From positions 1 to 12,933 of the forward strand of contig NZ_JAMONU010000073.1 in the NCBI RefSeq assembly GCF_027066465.1: DNA of 12,933 nt, given 5' to 3'. Below, one piece after another: positions 6,328 to 12,914 of the stretch; the first letter of the stretch is position 1; each line of letters begins with the position of its first letter. Under the pieces are notes generated by a model. The model saw only the letters and a list, made by a program, of their open reading frames with translations. It was not told where the DNA came from and did not search any database. The DNA comes from Thermococcus sp. (lineage in GTDB: Archaea; Methanobacteriota_B; Thermococci; Thermococcales; Thermococcaceae). The position numbers and the translations under genes were made by a program.

Positions 6328-7077
6328 ATGAAGGAGATAGAGATAAGCAGGGCGATAATAGAGGCCTACACTTCAGAGCTTCTCGAAAGCCTGAGCCTCG
6401 ACGTCGCTATTGTAGGAGCTGGCCCCTCGGGGATGGTAGCAGGCTACTACCTCGCCAAGAACGGTGCGAAGGTGGCAATCTTCGAGAAGAAGCTCTCAAT
6501 CGGGGGCGGAATCTGGGGCGGTGCGATGGGCTTCAACAAAATCGTCGTTCAGGAGGAGGCGAGGGAAATCCTCGACGAGTTCGGGATAAACTACAGACCC
6601 TTCAGGAACGGCCTCTACGTTGCCGACGCCATCGAGACGGCTACGACGATAGCGAGCAGGGCCGTAAAGGCCGGCGTGAGGTTCTTCAACATGGTTGAGG
6701 TTGAGGACTTGGTTCTCAAGGAGAACCGCGTCGCGGGAATCGTAATCAACTGGACGCCGGTGATGATGACGGGCCTTCACGTGGACCCGCTCACGGTCGA
6801 GGCGCGCTTTGTGATTGACGCCACCGGCCACGGGGCGCAGGTTACGGGACACCTCGTCAGGCGCGGCCTCCTCCAGGTTCCCGGGGAGGGGCCGATGTGG
6901 GCCGAGAGGGGGGAGGAGCTGACCGTGAAGCACACGAAGGAAATCTTCCCGGGCCTCTACGTTACGGGAATGGCCGCCAATGCCATCGCTGGAGCGCCGA
7001 GGATGGGGCCGATATTCGGCGGAATGTTCCTGAGCGGAAGGAAAGCGGCCCTTGAAATCCTTGAGAAGCTGAGGTGA
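6328..7077 (+). CDS. thi4: Archaeal thiamine thiazole synthase Thi4 (sulfide-using, catalytic type)
   Basis: Makes the thiazole moiety of thiamine from NAD and glycine. From the ATG at 6328 it has 249 residues. Landmarks are the dinucleotide-binding G-A-G-P-S-G (about 30-35), E-K-K near 53-55 closing the Rossmann fold, G-G-G-I-W-G-G-A-M (59-67), D-A-T-G-H-G-A-Q (164-171) and M-A-A-N-A-I-A-G-A-P-R-M-G-P (215-228). In the segment G-L-H-V-D-P (149-154), His151 takes the place of the cysteine that yeast Thi4 sacrifices as sulfur donor. In methanogen Thi4 this change goes with use of free sulfide and multiple turnovers. The frame extends upstream to a GTG at 6319, but GGTGGT just before the ATG favours the shorter form. 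Older annotations call such proteins ribose-1,5-bisphosphate isomerase or RuBP synthase. It is 4 bases upstream of thiDN. Confidence 0.95.
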   Translation: MKEIEISRAIIEAYTSELLESLSLDVAIVGAGPSGMVAGYYLAKNGAKVAIFEKKLSIGGGIWGGAMGFNKIVVQEEAREILDEFGINYRPFRNGLYVADAIETATTIASRAVKAGVRFFNMVEVEDLVLKENRVAGIVINWTPVMMTGLHVDPLTVEARFVIDATGHGAQVTGHLVRRGLLQVPGEGPMWAERGEELTVKHTKEIFPGLYVTGMAANAIAGAPRMGPIFGGMFLSGRKAALEILEKLR

Positions 7078-7081
7078 TGGG

Positions 7082-8365
7082 ATGGTCGTCCTGATTGTAG
7101 CGGGCCTCGACACCGGTGGAGGAGCCGGTTTAAAGGCCGACATCGAGACGGTCTCTGCTCTGGGCGAGCACCCGCTCCCGGTTCTGACGGCGGTGACCTA
7201 CCAGAACCCCTCCGAAATAAGGGGCTACCACACCCTTCCGCCCAAAGTCGTTAGGGAGCAGATACGGGCCGTTAAAGAGGCCTTTGAGGTTAAAGCTGTC
7301 AAAATTGGGATGCTCGGGAGCGGTGAGGTCGCCCAGGCCGTGAGGGAAGAAACGGAAGGCTTTACCAGGGTTTTCGACCCGGTGATTGCCTCAAGCACCG
7401 GAAAAAAGCTCATTGACGACGCTGAATCGCTCAAGACCCTCGTTCCCGGCTCGGTAGTCACCCCCAACGTCCCGGAGGCCGAAGCGCTCACTGGAGTTAA
7501 AATCCGCTCGGCTGAAGACATGGGAAAAGCCGCGAAGGCCCTCGTGGAAAAACTTGGTGCCGAGGGCGCGGTCGTAACGGGGGGGCACCTTGACCTCACC
7601 GACGTTCTCTACTGGCGCGGGAGGCTCTACGAGTTCCCGGGAGAGAAGGTCGAGGGCTTCACCCACGGAACTGGCTGTGCCTTCTCATCGGCTCTGGCGA
7701 CGTTCCTCGCCAAAGGACTTGAGCTTCCGAAAGCCGTCGGGATGGCGAAGCGCTTCGTTGAAAACTCCATCAGGTTTTCGAAGACGGAAGCCAGAGCCGT
7801 AAACCCCCTCTGGGAGCTGGAGAGAAACTCTTACCGCTGGAAAGCTGAGAAAGAGCTTGAAGGGGCCGTTGAAGAGCTGGTAGCCTTTGGAGGGAGGCTC
7901 AACCCGCACGTCCCGGAGGTGGGAACAAACTTCGCCCTCGCGACGCCCTTTGGAGAAGTCTTCGCCGTCAAGGGAAGAATCGTCCGCTACGGGAATACCA
8001 TAAAGCCCGTCGGCCCCGTTGAACTCAACGCCAGCGACCACCTGAGGAGAGCCCTCCTCAAGATGCGCGAGTTCTATCCGGAGCTTAAAGCGGTTCTGAA
8101 CCTCCGCTACTCGGAGGGGCTGATAGAGAAGGCGGAGGAACTCGGCCTCGTCGTTTCGTTCTACGACCGCAGGGAAGAGCCTGAAGAGGTTAAGAGGGTA
8201 GAGAGGGGGACGATGGAGTGGGGCATCGAGACGGCAGTAAAAAGGGCCGGAGAAAGGCCCGACGTGGTTTACCACCTCGGCGACTGGGGAAAGGAGCCGA
8301 TGGTTCTGGTCTTCGGGAGGGACGCGGGGGAAGTCGTGGAGAGGGTGCGAAAGCTCTTGGGCTAA
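7082..8365 (+). CDS. thiDN: Bifunctional HMP/HMP-P kinase and thiamine-phosphate synthase (ThiD-ThiN fusion)
   Basis: The 427-residue protein joins two thiamine enzymes. Residues 1 to about 240 are a ThiD-type ribokinase-fold kinase making HMP-PP: D-T-G-G-G-A-G-L-K-A-D (10-20), K-I-G-M-L-G (74-79), D-P-V-I-A-S-S-T-G (99-107), T-P-N-V-P-E-A (127-133) and the anion-hole loop H-G-T-G-C-A (195-200). Residues about 255-427 are ThiN, the archaeal thiamine-phosphate synthase unrelated to ThiE, with N-P-H-V-P-E-V-G-T-N-F-A (274-285), R-Y-S-E (342-345) and H-L-G-D-W-G-K-E-P (398-406). The intact kinase half separates it from ThiR regulators, which pair ThiN with a helix-turn-helix. The ribosome-binding site GGTGAT spans the thi4 stop codon, so the two genes are probably coupled. 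With ThiC and Thi4, the cluster covers thiamine phosphate synthesis. Confidence 0.95.
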   Translation: MVVLIVAGLDTGGGAGLKADIETVSALGEHPLPVLTAVTYQNPSEIRGYHTLPPKVVREQIRAVKEAFEVKAVKIGMLGSGEVAQAVREETEGFTRVFDPVIASSTGKKLIDDAESLKTLVPGSVVTPNVPEAEALTGVKIRSAEDMGKAAKALVEKLGAEGAVVTGGHLDLTDVLYWRGRLYEFPGEKVEGFTHGTGCAFSSALATFLAKGLELPKAVGMAKRFVENSIRFSKTEARAVNPLWELERNSYRWKAEKELEGAVEELVAFGGRLNPHVPEVGTNFALATPFGEVFAVKGRIVRYGNTIKPVGPVELNASDHLRRALLKMREFYPELKAVLNLRYSEGLIEKAEELGLVVSFYDRREEPEEVKRVERGTMEWGIETAVKRAGERPDVVYHLGDWGKEPMVLVFGRDAGEVVERVRKLLG

Positions 8366-8404
8366 CGTTTTAACTCCCTCTTCCCTATTTATCCCGGTGA
8401 TTCC
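8366..8404 (+). promoter_or_regulatory. Short gap before the ABC/acetyltransferase gene, with ribosome-binding site
   Basis: The 39-base gap holds GGTGAT (8396-8401) 3 bases before the ATG, a pyrimidine-rich middle, and a weak A/T box TTTTAA at 8368-8373. Transcription from that box would begin only about 8 bases before the start codon. Either the gene has a nearly leaderless promoter here or it is read through from thiDN. The sequence does not decide. Confidence 0.3.
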
Positions 8405-10330
8405 ATGCTCATAAGGGGAAAAGTTACGGGTAGCGAAATCCCGCGCTTCAAGCACCGCTGGTTCGGAATCCTCGAAGTTGAAGCTGATGGCGAAAAGTAC
8501 CGCCTCTACATGACGGGCAACGTCGCCCAGTGGTTTCTGAACGGCGATGAGGTTGAGGTTGAAATCCTCCACAAGCCAAAGGAGAAGGACGGCGTCAAGG
8601 TTCTCGACTTCGATGACTACAAGCTCTGGAAGTTCTACGAGGGCGATAGAATTCCTGTGTGGCCACTCTTCGAGAAAACCGTTGAGGCCAAGCGCTACTC
8701 GCCTTTGACCGGCGAGCTCCTCTACACCTACAAAATCAGGGCGAGGGAGGCGAAATACGAGTCCGACTTCGAGGCGATAGCCGAGCTGGAGCAGTACCAC
8801 TACGCGAGCCAGAAGGAGAAAGTGGCCTTATGGCGCTGTGAGAACGGCCACATCTTCGAGGCGAACACCAAGCAGAAGTGCCCAATCTGCGGGGCTGAGA
8901 GCCACATACTCGAGATAAAGGGCTCAACCCCAGCGTCGCGCTTCCTCATCTTCGAGCTCGTCGAGAGGGAAGAATACGAGCCGAGGATTCTCAGCTACGT
9001 CCGCGTTGACCCACCGATACCGCTCATGCACCGCCGCTTGCCGAATGGCGAAATTGAGAAGAACATCCGCGAGAAGGTCTTTCCGGAGGAGTGGTTCCAC
9101 CCGGCCTTCTGGCCGGAGCGCATAATGAAGGAACTCTACGAGGAGCTGAAGAGGAAGTATGGAAAGAGGAGAATCGCCCGCTCCTACCTCTGGGAGCAGG
9201 CCAAGTGGAAAGCTTTAGCAGAGACGAACACCGCTGGAGCGAGGATTGCGAGGGTTGTAGTTCACCCGGACTATCGCTCCGACGGGCTGGGACAGTTAAG
9301 CGTTAAGTCGGCCCTTGAGTGGATAGCCGAGCGCAGGATTCCCGAAATGAGGAAGAGGAAGCACATCGTCGAGACCATAGCGCAGATGGCCCGTTACAAC
9401 CCCTTCTTCGAGAAGGTCGGCTTCAAGTTCCTCTGGGAGACCGCGAGCGGAAGGCCGGTTCTCTTCTACCCGCTGACAGAGGAGGCTAAAGAATACATCG
9501 AGCGCTTCCTTCGTGAAGACCCCTACGCTCCAAAGGACGGAAGGCTCTGGAAGCCGAGCTACGGAAAGGTTGAGCCCTTAGCGGGGCCAATAAAGTTTAT
9601 CAACGTCAGCAAGGTCTTCGAGAGCGAGCTCGACATCAAGGGCCTGCCCGAGGAGATTCAGGAACTGCTGAAGGCCTTTGGCGTCAGGCACCGCGTAATC
9701 CAGAGGCCCGTTTTACGGAATTTGAACTTCGAAATCCGGCCGGGCGAGCTCATAGCCGTTGTCGGCGCGAGCGGGGCTGGAAAGACGACGTTGCTGAGGC
9801 TCATCCTTGGAGCGGCCAACGGCTGGTGGGAGGAGCGCTTTAGACCGACTGAAGGTAAGATTGAGGTTCCGGACAACGCCAAGGTCTCGGTCATGATTCC
9901 CGGTGAGTTCGAGCCGACCTTTGGAACCGAGAGCATTTTGGAGCACGTTTACAGGAAGATAAGCGACCTCAACGCCGCCGTGGAGATACTCAACAGGGCG
10001 GGTTTGAGCGACGCCGTCCTTTACAGGGCGAAGTACGGCGAGCTGAGCACGGGCCAGAAGGAGAGAGCTAGAATAGCTTCGCTTCTGGCAGAGAAGCCCA
10101 ACCTGCTCCTAATCGACGAGTTCGCGGCCCATCTCGATACGCTCACGGCAATGCGCGTCGCCAAGAAGGTCGCCGAGATAATCCGCGAGGCGGGAATAAC
10201 GGCCCTGATAATCACCCATAGACCCGAAGTGCTGAAGGCCCTCGACCCGGACAAGGTGCTCTTTGTGGGCTACGGGACGGCAAAGCTTGAGGCGCAGAGG
10301 ACGTCGAAGAAGGCCGAGCCGAACCAGTGA
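8405..10330 (+). CDS. ABC-type ATPase fused to zinc ribbon and GNAT-like acetyltransferase domain (COG2401 type)
   Basis: A 641-residue protein of unknown role that fits the archaeal group described as an ABC-type ATPase fused to a predicted acetyltransferase. Residues 1 to about 90 may form a small beta-barrel. A zinc-ribbon-like knuckle follows (Cys145, His149, Cys159, Cys162). A GNAT-like part has V-V-V-H-P-D-Y-R-S-D-G-L-G (284-296), matching the acetyl-CoA loop R-x-x-G-x-G, and N-P-F-F-E-K-V-G-F (332-340). Residues about 395-628 are one ABC domain: Walker A G-A-S-G-A-G-K-T-T (454-462), signature L-S-T-G-Q (547-551), Walker B L-L-L-I-D-E (567-572) and switch His605. I cannot find the usual Q-loop glutamine; the region reads M-I-P-G-E-F (497-502). 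There are no membrane segments and no transporter partner, so import or export is unlikely. Its 3' end overlaps the convergent gene by 61 bases. Confidence 0.88.
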   Translation: MLIRGKVTGSEIPRFKHRWFGILEVEADGEKYRLYMTGNVAQWFLNGDEVEVEILHKPKEKDGVKVLDFDDYKLWKFYEGDRIPVWPLFEKTVEAKRYSPLTGELLYTYKIRAREAKYESDFEAIAELEQYHYASQKEKVALWRCENGHIFEANTKQKCPICGAESHILEIKGSTPASRFLIFELVEREEYEPRILSYVRVDPPIPLMHRRLPNGEIEKNIREKVFPEEWFHPAFWPERIMKELYEELKRKYGKRRIARSYLWEQAKWKALAETNTAGARIARVVVHPDYRSDGLGQLSVKSALEWIAERRIPEMRKRKHIVETIAQMARYNPFFEKVGFKFLWETASGRPVLFYPLTEEAKEYIERFLREDPYAPKDGRLWKPSYGKVEPLAGPIKFINVSKVFESELDIKGLPEEIQELLKAFGVRHRVIQRPVLRNLNFEIRPGELIAVVGASGAGKTTLLRLILGAANGWWEERFRPTEGKIEVPDNAKVSVMIPGEFEPTFGTESILEHVYRKISDLNAAVEILNRAGLSDAVLYRAKYGELSTGQKERARIASLLAEKPNLLLIDEFAAHLDTLTAMRVAKKVAEIIREAGITALIITHRPEVLKALDPDKVLFVGYGTAKLEAQRTSKKAEPNQ

Positions 10331-10875
10331 AGGAGGAAGCTCGGGAGGAAGCTCTCTCCCTCCAAGTCCATTTTTGCAAAGATTATTCCGGCTATGAATG
10401 CGTAGGGTATCTCTATTTCCGGTTTTCCAATGTGGACTACGGTGTACGGGATGTTCTGGAGGATTATCGCCAGCCACTCGTTCTTTCTGGCGAGCGGGAA
10501 GAGGAGGAAGCCCCTGTAGAAGGCCTCGTGGGCGAGCATTATCAGACCCATGCCAAGCTCCCCGAGGAGAAATGTCAGCGGTCCTGAGTACGAAAAGACC
10601 GGGTAGTAGTTCCTCATAGAGGGAACCGTCGTTCCGTAGATGCTCAGCGGAATAGAGAGGGCGAAGAGAAGGAGGAACAGCTTGACGCCCTTACGGTTGG
10701 GAAACTTGAGTCCGAGCTCACTCAACCTGAAGCCGAGGGCCGTTGAGATTGCCAGGGGGATAACGAGGTAGGCAACGAGAACGATTAGAACGTGTCCCCA
10801 GAAGGAGGCGGGAACCAACCAGAGGACGAAGCTCAGGGGAAAGAGGAGGATGTAGAGGAGAACTGCCTTGTCCAT
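10270..10875 (-). CDS. CPBP-family (CAAX protease and bacteriocin-processing) intramembrane protein with altered motifs
   Basis: A 201-residue hydrophobic protein with about six likely membrane segments (near 5-20, 26-48, 64-80, 98-115, 134-149 and 157-168). Three conserved spots of the CPBP/Abi family can be traced: H116-E117-A-F-Y-R121-G where active members have E-E-x-x-x-R, Y-T-V-V-H148 for F-x-x-x-H, and H183-W-F-G-S187 for H-x-x-x-N/D. Two expected residues therefore differ (first Glu to His, final Asn/Asp to Ser), so peptidase activity is uncertain. The ATG is 3 bases after the stop of the upstream gene, so the two are probably one transcript. Its last 61 bases overlap the end of the ABC-ATPase gene on the other strand, and its TAG stop is at 10270-10272. 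Confidence 0.75.
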   Translation of the reverse strand: MDKAVLLYILLFPLSFVLWLVPASFWGHVLIVLVAYLVIPLAISTALGFRLSELGLKFPNRKGVKLFLLLFALSIPLSIYGTTVPSMRNYYPVFSYSGPLTFLLGELGMGLIMLAHEAFYRGFLLFPLARKNEWLAIILQNIPYTVVHIGKPEIEIPYAFIAGIIFAKMDLEGESFLPSFLLHWFGSAFFDVLCASSFAVP

Positions 10876-10878
10876 CTC

Positions 10879-11781
10879 TCACACCATGAAGCTTATCTGG
10901 ACGGTGTTTGCGTAGCGCCTAACGTCGATGCCTCTGTTGGTGAAGGCAATGCCTATCTCCAGGGGCCTTCTGGGGTTGGCCCGCCTTATGACCCTTATTC
11001 CCACCTCGTCGCCGATTCTGTCCTTGTTGAGTCTGTTGATGTAGCTGTAGAGAAGCCTCAGAAAGTTTCTGTAGTCCTGCATCTCCTCGAGAAACTCCCT
11101 CTGCTCGGGGTTGAGGCGGGGGTAAATGTACCTGTGGAAGAACCAGTCGAAGGAGCTGTAGGTTTCCGATGCGTGGGCAAAGAGGAGCTTGTAGAACTCG
11201 ATGTTCTTGTTCCCGAAGGCAGAGTCCATGTACTCGATGGCCTTGCCGAGGTACTTTGAGGCCTCGCTGAGCTTCATCCGTATGGGTCTTACCTCAAGGT
11301 CGTTGCCCCTGAGGAGGAGCTGGATGTAGCGTCCGCTTCCGTAGTCCATGTAAATCGTGTTGTAGAACAGCACGAGGCTCAGCGGCCTGAGGGTCATGTA
11401 CTGGGCGAGCCTCCGTATCACGTCCGAGAGTCTGTTAAGCCCGCGCGGGTCCCCTATCAGAAGCGCCTCCATGCCGTAGAGGTTCTCCCTCAGTACAACG
11501 TCGTTGTCGAGCCAGAACTCAACTTCCCTCCTCCACCCGGGCATGTTGTAACGGTTGAGCACCTTCAGGTCGAGTATGGAAACCGGAACCTCCTTCTGGA
11601 CCCTGCCGAAGCGTTTCTTGAAGATGACGACGGGATGATAGCCGCTGGTCGGGTTCAGGTAGGAGACCGGTATCTCCATTACCTTCCTGAGGGCCGTCAG
11701 GGCGTCCCTAATCTTGGGGACGTCGTCCTTGGTGAACCTGTGGGCGAGGTCTTGAAGAAGTATTTCGAGACGGCTCTCCAT
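10879..11781 (-). CDS. Conserved-looking protein of unknown function, 300 residues
   Basis: I do not recognise this protein. The start is placed at the ATG at 11781, preceded by GGGGGTG; the frame also reaches a GTG at 11787. It lacks a signal peptide, clear membrane segments and cysteines, and looks soluble. The N-terminal part is charged and helical, the middle has a hydrophobic beta-type stretch (about 130-155), then helical segments rich in aromatic residues (Y, F, W near 190-250), and the C-terminus is beta-like with many arginines. No nucleotide-binding, metal-binding or catalytic motif is apparent. It precedes the CPBP-type membrane protein by 3 bases, which suggests a functional pair, and it appears to have its own promoter in the gap after the FKBP gene. 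Confidence 0.7.
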   Translation of the reverse strand: MESRLEILLQDLAHRFTKDDVPKIRDALTALRKVMEIPVSYLNPTSGYHPVVIFKKRFGRVQKEVPVSILDLKVLNRYNMPGWRREVEFWLDNDVVLRENLYGMEALLIGDPRGLNRLSDVIRRLAQYMTLRPLSLVLFYNTIYMDYGSGRYIQLLLRGNDLEVRPIRMKLSEASKYLGKAIEYMDSAFGNKNIEFYKLLFAHASETYSSFDWFFHRYIYPRLNPEQREFLEEMQDYRNFLRLLYSYINRLNKDRIGDEVGIRVIRRANPRRPLEIGIAFTNRGIDVRRYANTVQISFMV

Positions 11782-11823
11782 CCGCACCCCCAGAATAAGA
11801 AGGATAAATGAAGTTAAAAAGCC
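11782..11823 (-). promoter_or_regulatory. Gap between the FKBP gene and the 300-residue gene: T5 tract and TATA-like box
   Basis: Read on the minus strand, the gap opens with GGCTTTTTAAC directly after the FKBP stop and continues to GGGGGTG before the downstream ATG. The T5 run may help end the FKBP transcript. TTTTTAAC also has TATA-box form, and a start about 25 bases on would give a leader of roughly 10 bases for the next gene. Both roles are inferred from position. Confidence 0.35.
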
Positions 11824-12804
11824 TCACTCATCCTTCTTCTCCTCGGCGGCAACCTTCTTCTTGGTCGTGGTTTTCTTGGTCGTTGTTCTCCTCGTTTTTC
11901 TCCCCTTGTTGCTCTTGGGCTTCTCTTCCGTTTTCTCCTCGGCCTTCTCTGCCTCCTCCTTCGGCTCCTCGCCCTCAGACTTATCTCCGGCCGGCTCCTC
12001 CTTCTCCTCCGGGGCGGTCTCAACGTTCTCGGCCCCTTCGGTCTTTTCCTGTTCTTCAGATTCTTCAACGTTCTCCCCGGCGGCTTCCTCCGGAGGCTTG
12101 AGAAGCTCCTCGACGTTCGGCTTGAAGGTTATCTCCTCATAACCTAAGAACTTGAGGTCGCTCTCAAGGAGTATCTCGCCGAGGGCGAGGGTTCCCCTGT
12201 CGACCTCGTCGAGAACCGGTGTGAAGTCAACGACGACGTCCTTCTCGCCGACCTCGATGACGACCTTGTTGGCGTCGACCTTCGGCAGGCGAAGCTCAAT
12301 CATGGCCTTGACCTTTTCTATCGGGTCCTCAATCTTCTCGACTATTTCGACCTCGTAGATGAGGTGCTTGCCGGCGTAGGGGTGGTTGAAGTCGACCCTG
12401 ACGCGGCCCCCGCTGACCGTGAGGACCTTCCCCTTGAGCTTCCTCCCGCTCTCGGTCTCAATCTCGACGGGCATTCCGGGGAACGGGATTATGCCCTGCC
12501 TCCTGAACTGGCCGAGGGTGAAGGTCTTTATGAGCTTGGGGTCGCGCTTTCCGAAGCCCTTCTCGGGCGGAACCTCAATCTCGTACTTCTTGCCAACTTC
12601 GAGACCTTCGAGAGCCTCGTCGAGGCCCTTTATAACGTGGCCGGCTCCAACCGCTATCGGAACGGGGCCGTAAACACCGTTCTCCTTGTAAATGTCGGCT
12701 TTCTTGGCTATCTCCTCCTCGGTAGTGTCGAAAATCTCGCCGGTTTCCTTAATCCTTCCGGTGTAGCGGAGCCTTATGACGTCTCCCTTCTCGACCTTGA
12801 CCAT
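11824..12804 (-). CDS. Long archaeal FKBP-type peptidyl-prolyl cis-trans isomerase with charged C-terminal extension
   Basis: Cytosolic folding helper that catalyses prolyl isomerisation and binds unfolded chains. The 326-residue protein starts with the FKBP core (D-V-I-R-L-R-Y-T-G at 8-16, G-E-I-F-D-T-T near 22-28, G-A-G-H-V-I-K-G-L-D at 53-62). An insert-in-flap chaperone domain lies at about 85-140, followed by the closing strand (N-H-P-Y-A-G-K-H-L-I-Y-E-V, 140-152) and the C-terminal domain of long archaeal FKBPs to about residue 235. Residues 236-326 are extra: an acidic Glu/Lys-rich stretch (to about 295), then a basic Lys/Arg/Thr stretch (about 296-317) and E-E-K-K-D-E at the end. Long archaeal FKBPs as I recall them end near residue 230-250. 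The ATG at 12804 follows GGGGGTTGT. It is divergent from the gene at 12915. Confidence 0.95.
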   Translation of the reverse strand: MVKVEKGDVIRLRYTGRIKETGEIFDTTEEEIAKKADIYKENGVYGPVPIAVGAGHVIKGLDEALEGLEVGKKYEIEVPPEKGFGKRDPKLIKTFTLGQFRRQGIIPFPGMPVEIETESGRKLKGKVLTVSGGRVRVDFNHPYAGKHLIYEVEIVEKIEDPIEKVKAMIELRLPKVDANKVVIEVGEKDVVVDFTPVLDEVDRGTLALGEILLESDLKFLGYEEITFKPNVEELLKPPEEAAGENVEESEEQEKTEGAENVETAPEEKEEPAGDKSEGEEPKEEAEKAEEKTEEKPKSNKGRKTRRTTTKKTTTKKKVAAEEKKDE

Positions 12805-12847
12805 CTTTACAACCCCCTTTTTCTTGCCTAATCCGAGTTGTGGAGTT

Positions 12848-12866
12848 GGTTTTTAAGCTTTCCCGC
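12848..12866 (-). promoter_or_regulatory. Promoter of the FKBP gene
   Basis: On the minus strand GCGGGAAAGCTTAAAAACC combines a BRE-like GGGAAAG with a TATA-like CTTAAAAA. A start about 25 bases downstream would lie near 12828, leaving a leader of about 24 bases with the ribosome-binding site GGGGGTTGT. Composition and spacing are good for a Thermococcales promoter. Confidence 0.55.
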
Positions 12867-12870
12867 AACG

Positions 12871-12910
12871 ATAAGCTAATAAAAAGGCCCTCCCAAAAGG
12901 CCCCGGTGGT
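12871..12910 (+). promoter_or_regulatory. Promoter region of the right-edge gene, with a 9-bp direct repeat
   Basis: CTAATAAAAAGG at about 12875-12887 is TATA-like, with transcription expected near 12905-12908. AAAAGGCCC occurs twice, at 12882-12890 and 12895-12903, offset by 13 bases, overlapping the end of that box and the space before the start. GGTGGT at 12905-12910 is the ribosome-binding site for the ATG at 12915. Confidence 0.4.
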
Positions 12911-12914
12911 GGGA

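Noticed and set aside
6496..7143. 215-codon open frame on the minus strand opposite thi4
   Set aside because: It covers the conserved FAD/NAD-fold region of thi4 antisense; no family features.
7685..8800. 371-codon open frame on the minus strand across the end of thiDN and the start of the ABC gene
   Set aside because: It lies opposite two well-identified genes, crosses their boundary, and its product has no family features. Long antisense frames are common in GC-rich archaeal codon usage.
9760..10230. Reading the ABC domain as a transporter component
   Set aside because: There are no permease or solute-binding genes nearby and no membrane segments in the chain, and the fused N-terminal domains are not seen in importers.
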